NCBI GenBank assembly: GCA_947095585.1
Contig: OX352765.1
Coordinates: forward strand, 26,070,254-26,134,253
From: Nephrocerus scutellatus
Lineage: Eukaryota; Arthropoda; Insecta; Diptera; Pipunculidae
DNA length: 64,000 nt
Direction of reading: 5' to 3'
Part shown: one piece after another, positions 52,620 to 63,584 of the stretch
Position numbering within the stretch: the stretch's first letter is position 1
Layout of the letters: each line of letters begins with the position of its first letter
Notes under the pieces: model-generated
What the model was told of the DNA's origin: nothing
The model's input: only the letters and a program-made list of their open reading frames with translations
Databases searched by the model: none
Position numbers and translations under genes: made by a program

Positions 52620-54860
52620 TTGGATTGGATTTAATATTCGCTTAGACGACAGGAGACAACATTGGGTTTTGGAAGCGTTAAGTTCTACTCGATTGTTTTC
52701 TCCCCAATCAGCGCTGGGGAACGCCAGTATTTATATGATGTATTTTAGACTTGAAACCGTCCAAGACGTGTTCACAATGATAAAAAATATGGCTACTTTA
52801 CTATTTTTCTTGACTTCAGTAAGACATTCGATAGCATTAACCATAACCTATTACTTTCAAACTCTTTTTCATGTCAACCTCCGCGGTCTGATCAGTTCGC
52901 TTCTGTCAGGCGGCTCGCAGTGTGTTTTTCAGCTGAATGTTCCGCATTTGCACCAATAACTAGAGGAGTCCCACAGGATAGTATGCTGGGACATATCTTA
53001 TTCAGCCTCTTTATAAATGATTTGCCATCAGTATTAAAGTATTGTCGGATTCATTTGTTTGCTGATGATGTGCAATTTGCTCATGCTTTTCATGATGAGT
53101 GTAGGTGAGTGTGTCCTACCTCAATTATGAATTTCTAACTATCTCTTAGGCATGGCGCGCACTGAAGTGGTCAGCAAGTGGCAGGTGGAATCGCTAAGGC
53201 CTATGTAAACAAATGAAGTCGCGCGCATCAAAGCGGAGTAGGGTGACGTGGTATTTTGCAAGCGGCGTGATGACAGTCTGGTGCCACTTATCTTGAACAA
53301 GTTTAATTTTCGAGTGGCAAGCGGCTGTTGACGACGTGGATTTTCATTGCAACTGCAGGAGAAACACGTTTGTATCCTTTTTTGAAGTATAGGCCCTAGT
53401 TTTGTGAGTAACTTGCAAACTGTCACTGTCTTCATTCGATAGAAAAGTTTAAATTTTCGGTCGTCCAAGTTTTAAATCCTTTTTATAAACGTTAAAAATT
53501 CAAAATTTTTTATTTTTCTGCCATAGAGGATGAACCCAATAGTGTTTTTTATTCTTCGGTATAATCGGTGGCACCATAAGTTCTTTGCCACTGCAGTGTG
53601 CATTAAATCAATTTCATACCACTGCACCGCTATTCCATCGCCACGCCAAATGTTCACCACTCCTATACAATGCACCATTCCAATACTTCACCACTGCCAC
53701 ACTACTTCCGTAAGCGCCTTGTCTAACTGGTCCTCGACAAATCAGCTTATTCTGAATCCCATTAAAAACCAAGCCTTTGAATTTTACAAGTGTCAAGTTA
53801 TTCACCTGCTTGAGCCGATACGGACAGTAAATCCAATTCTCTAATAAGGTGGTGAGCTTAAGATGATACTGATAAATGGACAGCAAATCCAGTTTTCTAA
53901 TAAGGTGGTGAGCTTGGGAGCTGGGCAAACCCCATCGTGCATTAGCTGTGTTATCTGTTGGATTTTGTCAACAGATCAAAAGTTGTTTTGTCAGTCTTTG
54001 TCAGTCCAAATTAACGCAAAACTGATTGAATCATTAGTTATGCCGCTCTTTAACTATGGTATTGAAGTATATTGTGGTAGTAGTAGTCGTTTCAAAGGGA
54101 TGGAGTTTAACAAATATATTAGATTGAAAGTTGTCCTTCTTCTATTTAAAATTATTAATAAACGACAACAACTGAACACCAAGAACTACAAGACCAACCT
54201 TAAGATATCCACCCACATATGCCGACCTCTTATCTACCAAATGCACGGTCTTAGAGTTAATCTCATACAAACAATACCTAGGCCCCACCACTTCAACACA
54301 CCATCCACAAAAATCCACCCCAACCGTCTCCACCACATCAAAAAGTTTCAATTCGCAATCTCTTCTAAGACTAGAAATTTACTAATCCCAATGCACAGTA
54401 GCGTTATTGAAAGTTCGTTTTTAGTAGGATCCTGTCGTATATAGAATTGCTTACCAACTTTCATTAAGGATTCAATCGTTATTGGGGTCTTCCCTAGTCA
54501 CTGCAAAAAACACCTGAGTTCTACATGACACAATTTATTCTATTTTGTTATCGCTTCCGCGGTAGTAAATTATTGTGATTAACATTTCGTGTATATACCT
54601 AATGCATTTAAATTAGGCAACGTTGCGGTTTTTAGGTGGGTCATGTTTCCAGACTATTACATTTGCAATTGTTGTTATATTTAGTTGTATTTTGTTTGTT
54701 ATTGATTTTATATATTCTCTAATTGTTATTATTTCATTGTTATAAATATATTATTATATTTTACACTTAGTTATATGAATTACATAGAACTGAACGGCAT
54801 GGTACTTAACAAATTGTCTCAATATTGTGTTGATTGAAATAAATTAAATGAAATAAAAAC
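52620..54860 (+). mobile_element. Non-LTR retrotransposon (family D), interrupted copy
   Basis: RT pieces at 52770-53110: LISSLLSGGSQCVFQ, ITRGVPQDSMLGHILF, SLFINDLPSVLKYC, HLFADDVQFAHAF (catalytic box). About 600 nt of unrelated sequence (53115-53720, with repeated CCACTGC and CACCACT strings) interrupt it. It then resumes with SNWSSTNQLILNPIKNQAF, ILINGQQIQFSNKVVS, LIESLVMPLFNYGIEVYCG and a long frame to 54444. A local duplication of CTAATAAGGTGGTGAGCTT lies near 53842 and 53899. The 3' UTR with TCGCTTCCGCGGTAGTAAAT matches that at 33.8 kb. Confidence 0.75.
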
Positions 54861-54879
54861 CTCCATGAACGCACTCGCA

Positions 54880-55070
54880 ATTCTCGGTGCATCAACAAAA
54901 CGTCTTGGTACGACCACATATTCGCCATCGCTAAAAATGCTGCGAAATGTTAAGGTGCAAGAAGTATTTCACTCCGTCTGACCTGGCTACTGCCTATTAG
55001 GCGTATATTTGCTCTAATCTCGAATAAAACTCTCTTTCCACGACCACCTTCCATCGTCTCAAATACTTTC
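54880..55070 (+). mobile_element. Non-LTR RT fragment (family E-RT)
   Basis: CGCCATCGCTAAAAATGCTG and GCAAGAAGTATTTCACTCC match 43.31-43.37 kb of the relic at 42.3-43.6 kb. Short and broken. Confidence 0.45.
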
Positions 55071-56040
55071 ATATTTTCAGTTTTTCGAACTAACGGTGAC
55101 TATTTGCTATTTAATGTTGTATATGATGCTATTGCCTGCAACTGCAGCTGATACCGATTGCAGCTTTTATGGTCTTTCAAGGCATAAACCTTGTAATCTA
55201 AATTGATGTTAACAGGAAAATGTCGTCCAAAACGTGTTATGCTGCATACCTAGGGCTTCAGATGGGCACAAGTGCATCATATAAGAAGTTGTACCTATTT
55301 CTAAGATATGGGAGATTTCGTTTTTTCACAGAGTTATGAAGCAAGCAGCAATTTTTAAATTTTTAATAAGTAAAGTAAAATATCAAAACATTTTTAAAAA
55401 TATAAGCACAGAATGGTATTCAAATTTGTCAAGGTACAATAGTCTTTATAATTAAAGATCAATAACAAGAACATTTTTTTGTCATAACGGAGCATCAACT
55501 TTACAAACGTATAGACGACAAATCTTGTGGAAGGATGGAAGAATGGGGAAAGTGAACCAACCTTTAAAATAATAATATATTGACTTGGATAAAAAGTAAA
55601 ATGTTGGTTTAGATCTACTCTACCAGTCAGAGCATGGGGCCTTAACATTTATTTAAAAAAGCGAAAGTGAAAAAGACAGTATTTTAAATTTAAGCTCAGA
55701 CTGTTCTGCGAGCGGTACGATCGGTTCGTACTGCTCTCCCATTTTAAGCCAAAATTAGGTTTTTTAATTAGAGTTTTATTTTGGTACACCAACACCAACA
55801 TTCGTGCTTTACTTTCATTAGAAACAGTGAACATACGCATCGAAGGGGTTAATAAGTTCAATGGCATGTACTTACCCGCGTGTTTATGGAATTTCTTCAG
55901 TTGTTCCAAAACGCAAAATCCATGTTCGAATTTTCGGCGCGACGTTAACAGTAGTTGGTCGATGCTTCTGGGTTCAACCATCTGCAAATTTGTGCCGTGA
56001 CGTCGTCTCTCAGAAAAAGTTTTATATATAATTTTTGTTC
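55071..56040. other. Upstream region of the alpha-tubulin gene
   Basis: No gene recognised. A 192-codon minus-strand frame (55649-56227) overlaps the tubulin 5' end and lacks any family resemblance, so it is treated as chance. The tubulin promoter should lie in the last few hundred bases; no TATA box can be assigned with confidence. Confidence 0.4.
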
Positions 56041-56057
56041 TTTTTTTCTCTGTAAAA

Positions 56058-57508
56058 ATGGTAAGATTACTTTTGTTAGGGAATATTTCATGTTCGTATA
56101 AATTTTTCCTCTTTTTTTTTTTATTATTAATATCATGAACAACCAGCGCGAAGTGATATCCATTCAAATCGGTCAAGGTGGCATTCAAATTGGCAACGCA
56201 TGCTGGGAACTTTATTTGCTGGAGCATGGCATCAATCCAGATGGTTCATGGAAGAGCAAAGATGAGGCAATCAAAACGGCATCTAATTTAACAAACGATG
56301 CCAATACATTCTTCTCGGAGACTGGATCGGGCAAACAGGTGCCGAGATCGATATTCGTCGACTTGGAGCCGACTGTCATCGATGATTTTCGCAATGGAGC
56401 ATTCAAGAATCTTTACCACCCGGAGCAATTAATATCGGGTAAGGAAGATGCTGCTAACAATTATGCGCGTGGTCATTACTCAATCGGAAAGGAGGTTATC
56501 GACAATGTCACAACTCGTATACAAAAAATGGCCGAACAATGTGATGGCCTGCAGGGATTCTTAATCTTTCACAGTTTGGGTGGTGGCACCGGGTCAGGAT
56601 TCACTTCGTTGCTAATGGAAAGGCTGTCGATGGAATTTAGCAAAAAGTGCAAATTAGATTTTGCGGTTTATCCATCGCCACGCGTCTCAACCGCTGTTGT
56701 TGAACCATACAACGCTCTGCTGACTACGCACTCCACTTTGGAGCACTCCGATTGTGTCTTCATGGTGGACAATGAGGCCATCTATGAGATTTGTAAAAAT
56801 AATCTGAACGTTGATCGTCCGGATTATAAGAATTTGAATCGTCTGATCGCTCAGATTGTATCATCGACAACGGCTTCATTGCGGTTCAGCGGATCAATGA
56901 ATGTCGATTTGAATGAATTTCAAACGAATTTGGTTCCATTTCCACGTATTCACTTTCCACTTGTTGCATACGCTCCTCTAGTGTCGGCATCCAGAGCAAG
57001 CCACGAACAGCATGCAATAACAACTCTAACATATGCCTGCTTCGAATCCGGCAATATGATGGTCAAGTGTGATCCTCGTGCTGGTAAATATATGGCTTGC
57101 TGCATGTTGTATCGGGGTGATGTTGTACCGAAGGATGTTAATGCAGCGGTTTCGGCGATCAAATCGAAGCGTCACATTCAGTTTGTTGACTGGTGCCCAA
57201 CTGGATTTAAAATTGGCATTAACTACGAGAAGCCGGCTTTTGTGCCGGGCGGCGATTTGGCCAATACTTCAAGAGCTGTGTGTATGCTCTCGAATACAAC
57301 GGCAATTGCAGTGGCTTTCAACAATTTGAGCTACAAATTCGATTTAATGTACAAGAAACGCGCCTTTGTCCATTGGTATGTGGGCGAGGGCATGGAAGAA
57401 GGTGAATTTACTGAAGCTCGTGAAGATTTGGCTGCGCTTGAGAAGGATTTCGAAGAAGTCGGCACAGACGATCAGGAGGCAGGTGATTGTGCCGAGTTTG
57501 AATATTAA
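56058..57508 (+). CDS. alphaTub67C: Divergent alpha-tubulin, maternal 67C type, complete
   Basis: Alpha subunit of microtubules. Coding exons are 56058-56060 (the ATG alone, followed by GTAAGA) and 56147-57508, giving 454 aa that open with the canonical [11 protein letters not shown]. The in-frame ATG at 56135 lies inside the 86-nt intron and should not be used. Key features: GGGTGSG at residues 146-152, the catalytic Glu in [15 protein letters not shown], and [20 protein letters not shown]. Position 40 is Asp (S-K-D) rather than the usual acetylated Lys, and the loop around it is changed. GQGG replaces GQAG or GQCG near residue 12. The acidic tail ends EFEY, keeping a terminal Tyr. The sequence is closer to Drosophila alphaTub67C ([41 protein letters not shown]) than to the common isotypes. 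In Drosophila that protein is germline/maternal and used in fast early spindles. Confidence 0.93.
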
Positions 57509-57610
57509 ATTTGGAGTAAGATTAACAATGGCACGAAAAATATAATGTCTTAACTCTTATAATGATCGAATAAGAATAAGAAATGTTTGTTATAATTTGT
57601 CAGTAGTATT

Positions 57611-57616
57611 AATAAA
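57611..57616 (+). terminator. Polyadenylation signal for alpha-tubulin
   Basis: AATAAA 103 nt after the stop codon, at a usual distance. Confidence 0.6.
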
Positions 57617-57939
57617 GAGTATTTCAAAATGTAATCAATTGTTGTTCCATTTAATTTCCAAGTTGCCCAGCTGTTGTACCAAAGGACAATTCCACAATTT
57701 AAAGAAATATACATACCTTTGTATTTTCGATATTTTATTCTGGCCTGGCATTTGTGCTATCACGACTTAAAGCATCAAAAGCTGTAAATTGCATGCTTCG
57801 TTTTAGTCCTAAATTGTGGCAAGTTTTTTTTTGTCAATTGCAGATGGGAGATGCAATTTATTTTACTTACTTCGTGACTTTTATAAAAGAAATCTGAATA
57901 TAAGTGCAACATGTTCAACTGCCAATATACACTGCGGTT

Positions 57940-59080
57940 CACCTTGTGCACTGCGACCTTAAGGCATCCCAGATGTCTACCACATTATGTTATGGCCTAG
58001 TCCTTTTATGAATTCCAATATATCTGCCAGGTCGATAGGTCTGGCATTCTGACATAGAACTGTGTGAGCCTTTAGGTATTGAAGTCTTTTTCGGGTGAGG
58101 GCATCAGATATAAAAAGTATGTGTTCTGGCGTATACTCTAAATGGGCCATGTCCCGTCATGTACCACACAAGGGATCTGAGTGTATATCGGTTTAACTTG
58201 ATTGCTTTGTTTGTGTTTTTAATGTTGTATTTGAGAAGCTTTTTGGTTTGTTTAATCGTAGTTGATGATTCCCATTCAGCCTCGATGGCGTTATTTGCCC
58301 ACTCTTTTATCTTGTTTTTGAGGTGGCTCTTGCTGTAGGCAATGCTTGGTTCGGGACTGGTGAAGGTCTCTTTCGCGCCTGCTCTTGCGCAGAGGTCTGC
58401 TGCCTCGTTCCTATTAATTCCTGAATGGCCTGGAGACCACATCAGGATGACCTTGTTGGTTTTGGCCAATTCGTTTAGGTGGCAGTAGCAGCTCCACGTT
58501 GTTCTTGAATTGAAAACTTGGCCTTTTAGCGCAAGCAGAGCGGCTTGGCTATCGGATATCATATAGATCTCGGTTCTTCTATATTTTCTCTTTATGCATT
58601 CTAATGTGCAGGCTTCTAATGCTATTTTTTCTGTCTGGAAAACGGTTGGGGATTTTCCTAGGGGTATTCGTAATGTGATTCTGGGTCCGAATACCCCTGC
58701 CCCTGTTCCTGAGTTTGTTTTAGATCCGTCTGTGTACCAGATAGATGTATGATTGGGGAGGTTATTTCTTATATTTTCAACTTGGTTACGGTCCGGTACA
58801 CCTACTGAGAAGTTCCTTGGGAAATTAGTTGTTTTTATCATTGAGTCTGATTGCAGGAAAATTTCCAAGTTGATTTTGGTGATGATGCTTGTATGTCCTG
58901 GTCTATTGACTATTGACACTTTGAGTTGGTTAGTTACCTTGAGTGAAATGGCTCTTGCATCCGCTTAGATTTTGATGGGTAATGTAGTAGTTTTTCTAGT
59001 GCTGCTGTTGGGCAAGTCTTGATAGCACCTGTTGCACTAAGACATATTAGTCTTTAAATTTTAATGTTAAATGTCACTTT
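57940..59080 (-). mobile_element. LINE 3' part with intact RNase H domain (family C)
   Basis: The minus-strand frame 58104-58919 (271 codons) is uninterrupted. RNase H residues are all present: WYTDGSKTNSGTG (Asp), FQTEKIALEA (Glu), YMISDSQAALLALK (Asp) and WSPGHSGINRNEAADL (His, Asp). A post-RNase H segment (SLVWYMTGHGPFRVYA) leads to a single frameshift near 58110, after which LTRKRLQYLKAHTVLCQNAR continues to a stop. The RT part is missing upstream. The good state of the frame suggests a younger insertion than the other LINEs here. Confidence 0.75.
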
Positions 59081-59095
59081 TTTACCATACTAATA

Positions 59096-59245
59096 TTATA
59101 AATGTGAAAGTTGGGTATCTGTCTGTTACTTTTTCACGGCGAAACGGCTGGACAGATTTGGCTCATTTAATGCTTGTAACAGTCCGGGGATGATTAAAGG
59201 AACCACCTGTAAAATTGGAAAATTCGGGAAAAACTGGTGTGCGGT
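59096..59245 (+). repeat. Dispersed repeat shared with 16.99 kb
   Basis: CTGTCTGTTACTTTTTCACG, GGCGAAACGGCTGGACAGAT, AACAGTCCGGGGATGATTA and GGAAAATTCGGGAAAAACTG match the repeat in the Ubc4 intron block by block. Confidence 0.55.
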
Positions 59246-59293
59246 GGTTTCCCAAATTTGCCTGCACTAATCTAGTGAACCGCAGTGTATGGA

Positions 59294-60785
59294 ATTACCA
59301 GATTTGAATGTGAAAATTAAAACCAACGTTTTCTTTGGCAGTGTACATAGCACAGTGATCAACCATTTTAAAACGACTGACATTCGTCAAAAATTACTGC
59401 GTTCCATTTAGCATGGTAAATAACACATACATACACGCATACGCTACTCGGACTACATTCAATTACACTTCCTCTCGTTTATCATTTAAAAACTAAAAGC
59501 AGCGTTATATTTATAATTTTTTGTAATATTTTCTTGCTCAAGGTTTTTTTTGTAGTTTTTGTGATTAAAGCAAAGCATTTGGAATTAGTTTCGTGATCGC
59601 TTTCCGTTTTGCTTCGATGAATCAGGGAGAATTCTAAGAAAATAAATTACGTGAGGAATGTTATATATTGTAAAACGATTTTTTCATTTTTATAAAGGGC
59701 TTAGCTTATTCCTTGGCAATAAGCGTATATATATTTTATATATATATATAAAACAAGTAATTGATTTTAAGTAATAAAGTCAAACACCGCCGGTTTACGG
59801 CAAATGCAGTATATGTTCATATGTATATAATAAAAAATCTTTTATTTCGACAAAAATGTTTTAAATTTTTTTCAAATTTCTTTCCTTCGTGGTAGTAATT
59901 CAAACACTACTCGCTACGCGTAATACCAGCCTCTTCTATGTATTACAATATTATATATATTTTGTATATTAATATGAGTAAAAGTGGATAAATTATTGTA
60001 ATGTTCTAGCTCAAAAATAAAAGAAGAAGCAAAAAAATTAAAAGGGAAATAAATAATACAAAATATGTTAATAAAACTCAAAGGAATAACGCACAATCTA
60101 TTGAGACTGCAAAAACCATCACAATGAGAAATCAATACGGAAGGTGTCTTTAAACGACAAAGGAGGAAATTCTGGAAACTTTATATTAATCAGTTCGAGC
60201 ATGTTCTAATTTAATAAACATTTGCGTAGCTACTAGCATTTTATACAATAACGGCCAAATCGCTTGTGCATTTGTTCTCAATATTTTATTTGGTACTAGA
60301 CTTCTTTGAAAATAATCTTTATCACAGGTAAATAAATTCAATAAATAATATATAATATTTTGGATTAATTACTTTTAATCATGTAAATAATAGTCGGCGC
60401 GAGTTTAAGAAAATCACTAAGAACACAACATTTCAACACATTTCAACGATAGGCATACAACAAGAAAAAAGAAGAAAGGTAAAAATCGCCATTTAATTTT
60501 CTAACTTAATTCCATTTAAATTTTTTAATTGTCACTATTAACATGTAACGAAAAACCATCATCGGTCGTGCGGTCTAACTTTAGTACTAGTTCTAGGTGT
60601 TGAAACAAATTGAGCATTTTTTGCACAGTCTACAGTAACAAAAATATATATATATTGTTTTCCTAATTGTTGTTTTCATTGCGAGAAATAATAAATAAAT
60701 AAAACATATTCGAAAAATAAATTCGTTCAACTATGGAAATCACTCCTTAATAGTGGTATAAAATAAAATCGTTGCAGACATTATC
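59294..60785. other. AT-rich intergenic, nothing recognised
   Basis: Contains (TA)n-like stretches near 59730-59750 and several AT-rich low-complexity runs. No coding or RNA gene seen. Confidence 0.4.
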
Positions 60786-60789
60786 CAGT

Positions 60790-61756
60790 TCATTCGACTT
60801 CCTTAGAAAACCCTTTAGGCAATAAGATATCAAATACAATTGGCGGATTATTGGGAAGATAATTAATGTCACACGTTGAGGCATTCACAAATATCACCCG
60901 TCCATCGGATGTAATACCGTAACCTTCATGGACATGCCCAAATACGTGGTATTTCGGTTTAACACGCTGCTGCACCGTCGTCAAAAGTTCTACGCAACCG
61001 GCTCGAACGCCAGAACAGCATAAATCTCCGTGTCCAATTGGTGGAGTATGGGTGATTAAAATGTCAACACCTTCTGGAATGTTATTCCATTTTTCTAGAC
61101 AATCCATTCCACGTGGCACATTGAATGCCCATTTACAGAATTCCGGCTGCCATGGACTACCGTATAATTGAATCCCGTATATAGATATTAATTCGTCTTC
61201 GATGTAGGTACAATTGGTAAGAAACTGTCGAATATTTTGCGTCTGAACAGCATCTTCCATATTTTCCTTGGCATTGCCAAGCGTTGGAATTTCATCAAGA
61301 ATAGACATGCCTCCCTGTTTTTTCCTGCAAATAAGAGATTTCAAGAATATTAATTTCACTACAGTAATAATGGTTATAATGCTATGCTTACCTATCAGTT
61401 TTATTTTGAAATGGATGAGTAAAAGTCGGGTCAAAGCTTAGCTCATGATTTCCGGCAATCACGATTTTATGCTTGTGCGGCAATGTTCCTATCCAGTTGT
61501 TAAATTCAATGACTTCTTCAAGTTGTCCGCATTTTGTAAAATCACCAGCATGAATAAATATATCACCAGGTGGTATATCAAATTTTATGTAGGGCGTCAG
61601 CGAGTGCGTATCGCTCATGCAAACAACTCGCGCCTTATTAAAGGGCACTGTAGTTTGTGGTGGTTTCATTGTCACCTTAATGACTCGTTGATTTTTAGAT
61701 ATATCCTTCCATGCTGCTGTTGGATCACGAGTGAATGGATGTATTGGGATGTCCAT
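60790..61756 (-). CDS. MPPED-type metallophosphoesterase, complete
   Basis: Calcineurin-like phosphodiesterase of the MPPED1/MPPED2 (UPF0046) family. Minus-strand exons are 61392-61756 and 60790-61324, GT-AG and in phase, 299 aa (family about 294). The start is ATG 61754-61756 (MDIPIHPFTRDPTAAW). A longer frame begins at a TTG and is ignored, and TACTGCAG just upstream (rc near 61770-61777) suggests a 5' UTR intron. Metal-binding motifs: SDTH (48-51), GD (71-72), GNHE (102-105), THTPP (about 213-217) and GHVH (251-254). The last keeps a His at the place where mammalian MPPED2 has Gly, which is known to weaken that enzyme, so this one should be a more active hydrolase. The natural substrate is not established. 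The gene converges with alpha-tubulin. Confidence 0.93.
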
Positions 61757-61799
61757 TTTAAATGAATCTGCAGTAGCACAAACACAATGAATGGACAAT

Positions 61800-62465
61800 G
61801 CCTTTATACAGGTAAACAGAGATTAGTAAGTTTCCTTATTCTTAACTCTAAAGCAAAAGCCAAATATGATATATTCGATCACTAAAATAACAATAAATTT
61901 GACTTTACTAATCAGTGTTATATAAATGCAATGTATCACTTTTTTTCATCATTTAATTCATAAATATTCGCTTAGAAAAGTTCCACTTATTATATGAAGG
62001 TTGTATGCCTAACCAAACTTGCCAAGTTCACAACTTGACTACATGAGCACATGGGCTCCTAAAAAATCCAATGCACATGATTCACTTCATCGACATCACA
62101 TCACTAATTGAGGAAAATCATCAATACAGAGTGCACAGCTTCTAAATTAATTCTTCAATTATAGCGTGATTTCCGATTGCAGACCGGCTTTTTATAATAA
62201 TCTTAAAAATTTACATAAATTGCGAAATTGTTCTCTTCTAAGATCTATAATACGCTCTAGCTGCAAATACCGACTGGAACTGGACTGACGGTGTCCAGAA
62301 TTTGCTATGGATATTTAGATCAGCCTGGGCGGTGGTTGTCAAAATACTAATATAAATTCTACCAAACTATCATATGTTCTTAAGCAAAGCAAAGAATCAG
62401 AATTGTCACTTTTCGATGATTTGGCATTGGCGATGTTTTTTTGTTAGTGCTATAAATAAAATTAT
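61800..62465. other. Upstream region of the MPPED-like gene
   Basis: No gene recognised. It should contain the promoter and a 5' UTR exon of the phosphoesterase, neither of which can be placed. Confidence 0.35.
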
Positions 62466-62473
62466 CAGGACGC

Positions 62474-62600
62474 TCTCACAATGGTAAAACTTAATGCTTA
62501 AGAGTTAAGACTTAAGACAAGTGACTTACAAAAACAAGATTTTGGTTTTGACAAAAAACCATTTTTGCTCGTTATGTTGGAAACTCATACAATTTTGGAT
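62474..62600 (+). repeat. End fragment of the Harbinger-like MITE family
   Basis: GGACGCTCTCACAATGG matches the terminus at 12122 (reverse of the right end differs at two bases), and GCTCGTTATGTTGGAAACTC matches 26558 onward. The right end was not found. Confidence 0.45.
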
Positions 62601-63176
62601 GTTTTAATTTTTTTATAATTAAACTTATTGCCAAGACCTCCCTAAATGACTCACGCCACGGCAATATGGTGGTCTAAGCCCTTTATTAAAATTAAAAAAA
62701 AAAACGAAATATAATTCATAAAATATATCACATTCCTCACCTTTGTAGCCGGTTTCAATTTATTTTCTCAGAACTCTCCCCGAATCATTGTAGAAGGTAC
62801 CCCATAAAAAAATTAACCCGAGTTTTTTCAAATTGTATATGGACAACACTTTTAGTACTAAACTAAACTAAAACGACGCGAGCCCAAATGCTTTAATCAA
62901 AGGATCATATCCATGACCAAGAAAATATTACAAATAATGACATACGTGAGCCTTCAGATTTCTTGGAACCTGTGTTGAAAAAGTTCGGTCCTTCAGGAAC
63001 TAGTTGACATATTCATTAAAGGGCAACAACTCGACAGTGAATTGTACAGGATTAGTTCGTAGTACCAAGCCTAACAAACAAAAAAGGCACTCAAAACTAT
63101 CTAGCCGATAGGCTTATGAAATTCAGCTTCCAAGAAAACACTTTTTAAAAGATTCCTTAACGACTCCTTGTGGTAC
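62601..63176. other. Intergenic, nothing recognised
   Basis: AT-rich, no supported features. Confidence 0.35.
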
Positions 63177-63380
63177 CTTGTAGTTTAGACAAGTCCTCTA
63201 GAGCGTATCCGAACGGCGAATGGAGAATCTATCCGTAACAAGTTACTACTCTCGGACGTTTGTCAGACATTCGCGAGAGGTGGGACACCGTTAAAAATAC
63301 TTCTGGTGTTACTGGGATTCTAACCACGAACTTCCTGTTCAGCAGCAAAGCTGTTATCAACCGAGCCACGGGCAGGCCTA
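63177..63380 (-). mobile_element. tRNA-derived SINE, copy 6
   Basis: Minus strand: head GCCCGTGGCTCGGTTGATAA, then GTGGTTAGAATCCCAGTAAC (B-box region), CCACCTCTCGCGAATGTCTG, ACAAACGTCCGAGAGTAGTA, CTTGTTACGGATAG and TTCGCCGTTCGGATACGC. The A and B boxes are recognisable. The 3' third is missing. Confidence 0.7.
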
Positions 63381-63584
63381 AGTATTGGTATCAATTTAAA
63401 GGTTCTACACAGACATACTATTTTTATAAACGTGGCTCAATTTTACCGAAGGTGGATCAATTTGTATTTAGTTTGTGTGGTATTTTATACAGTTGAGTGG
63501 TATATCACAGGGTTGATTTCCCTTAGGTTGCTATTAAGCACTTCTTTTTGTATGGGAAAAAATCAATCATATGATATACCATGA

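Larger units (their letters stand above)
57926..59293. mobile_element. Inverted Tc1-type ends enclosing a LINE fragment
   Basis: Left end TACACTGCGGTTCACC (from 57926) and right end AGTGAACCGCAGTGTA (to 59293) are inverse copies of the terminal sequence seen at 6.74 and 31.4 kb, each with the TA expected for Tc1/mariner targets. Between them are a minus-strand LINE piece (57940-59080) and a repeat (59096-59245). Either a Tc1-derived MITE received a LINE insertion or two solo ends lie nearby by chance. Confidence 0.5.

Noticed and set aside
53115..53720. Possible new gene or transposon inside the family D LINE
   Set aside because: It interrupts the LINE and is rich in CCACTGC-like strings, but no open frame, inverted ends or target duplication could be supported.
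56135..56146. ATG at 56135 as the start of alpha-tubulin (MNNQREV...)
   Set aside because: It lies inside an intron. Splicing ATG 56058-56060 to 56147 gives the universal MREVISIQ start with GTAAGA donor and CCAG acceptor.
55649..56227. 192-codon minus-strand open frame upstream of alpha-tubulin
   Set aside because: It overlaps the tubulin start, is Lys/Asn-rich and low complexity, and has no family features.
61757..61798. Longer N-terminus for the MPPED-like protein
   Set aside because: The extension starts at TTG and crosses a likely 3' splice site (TACTGCAG). The family starts near the ATG at 61756.
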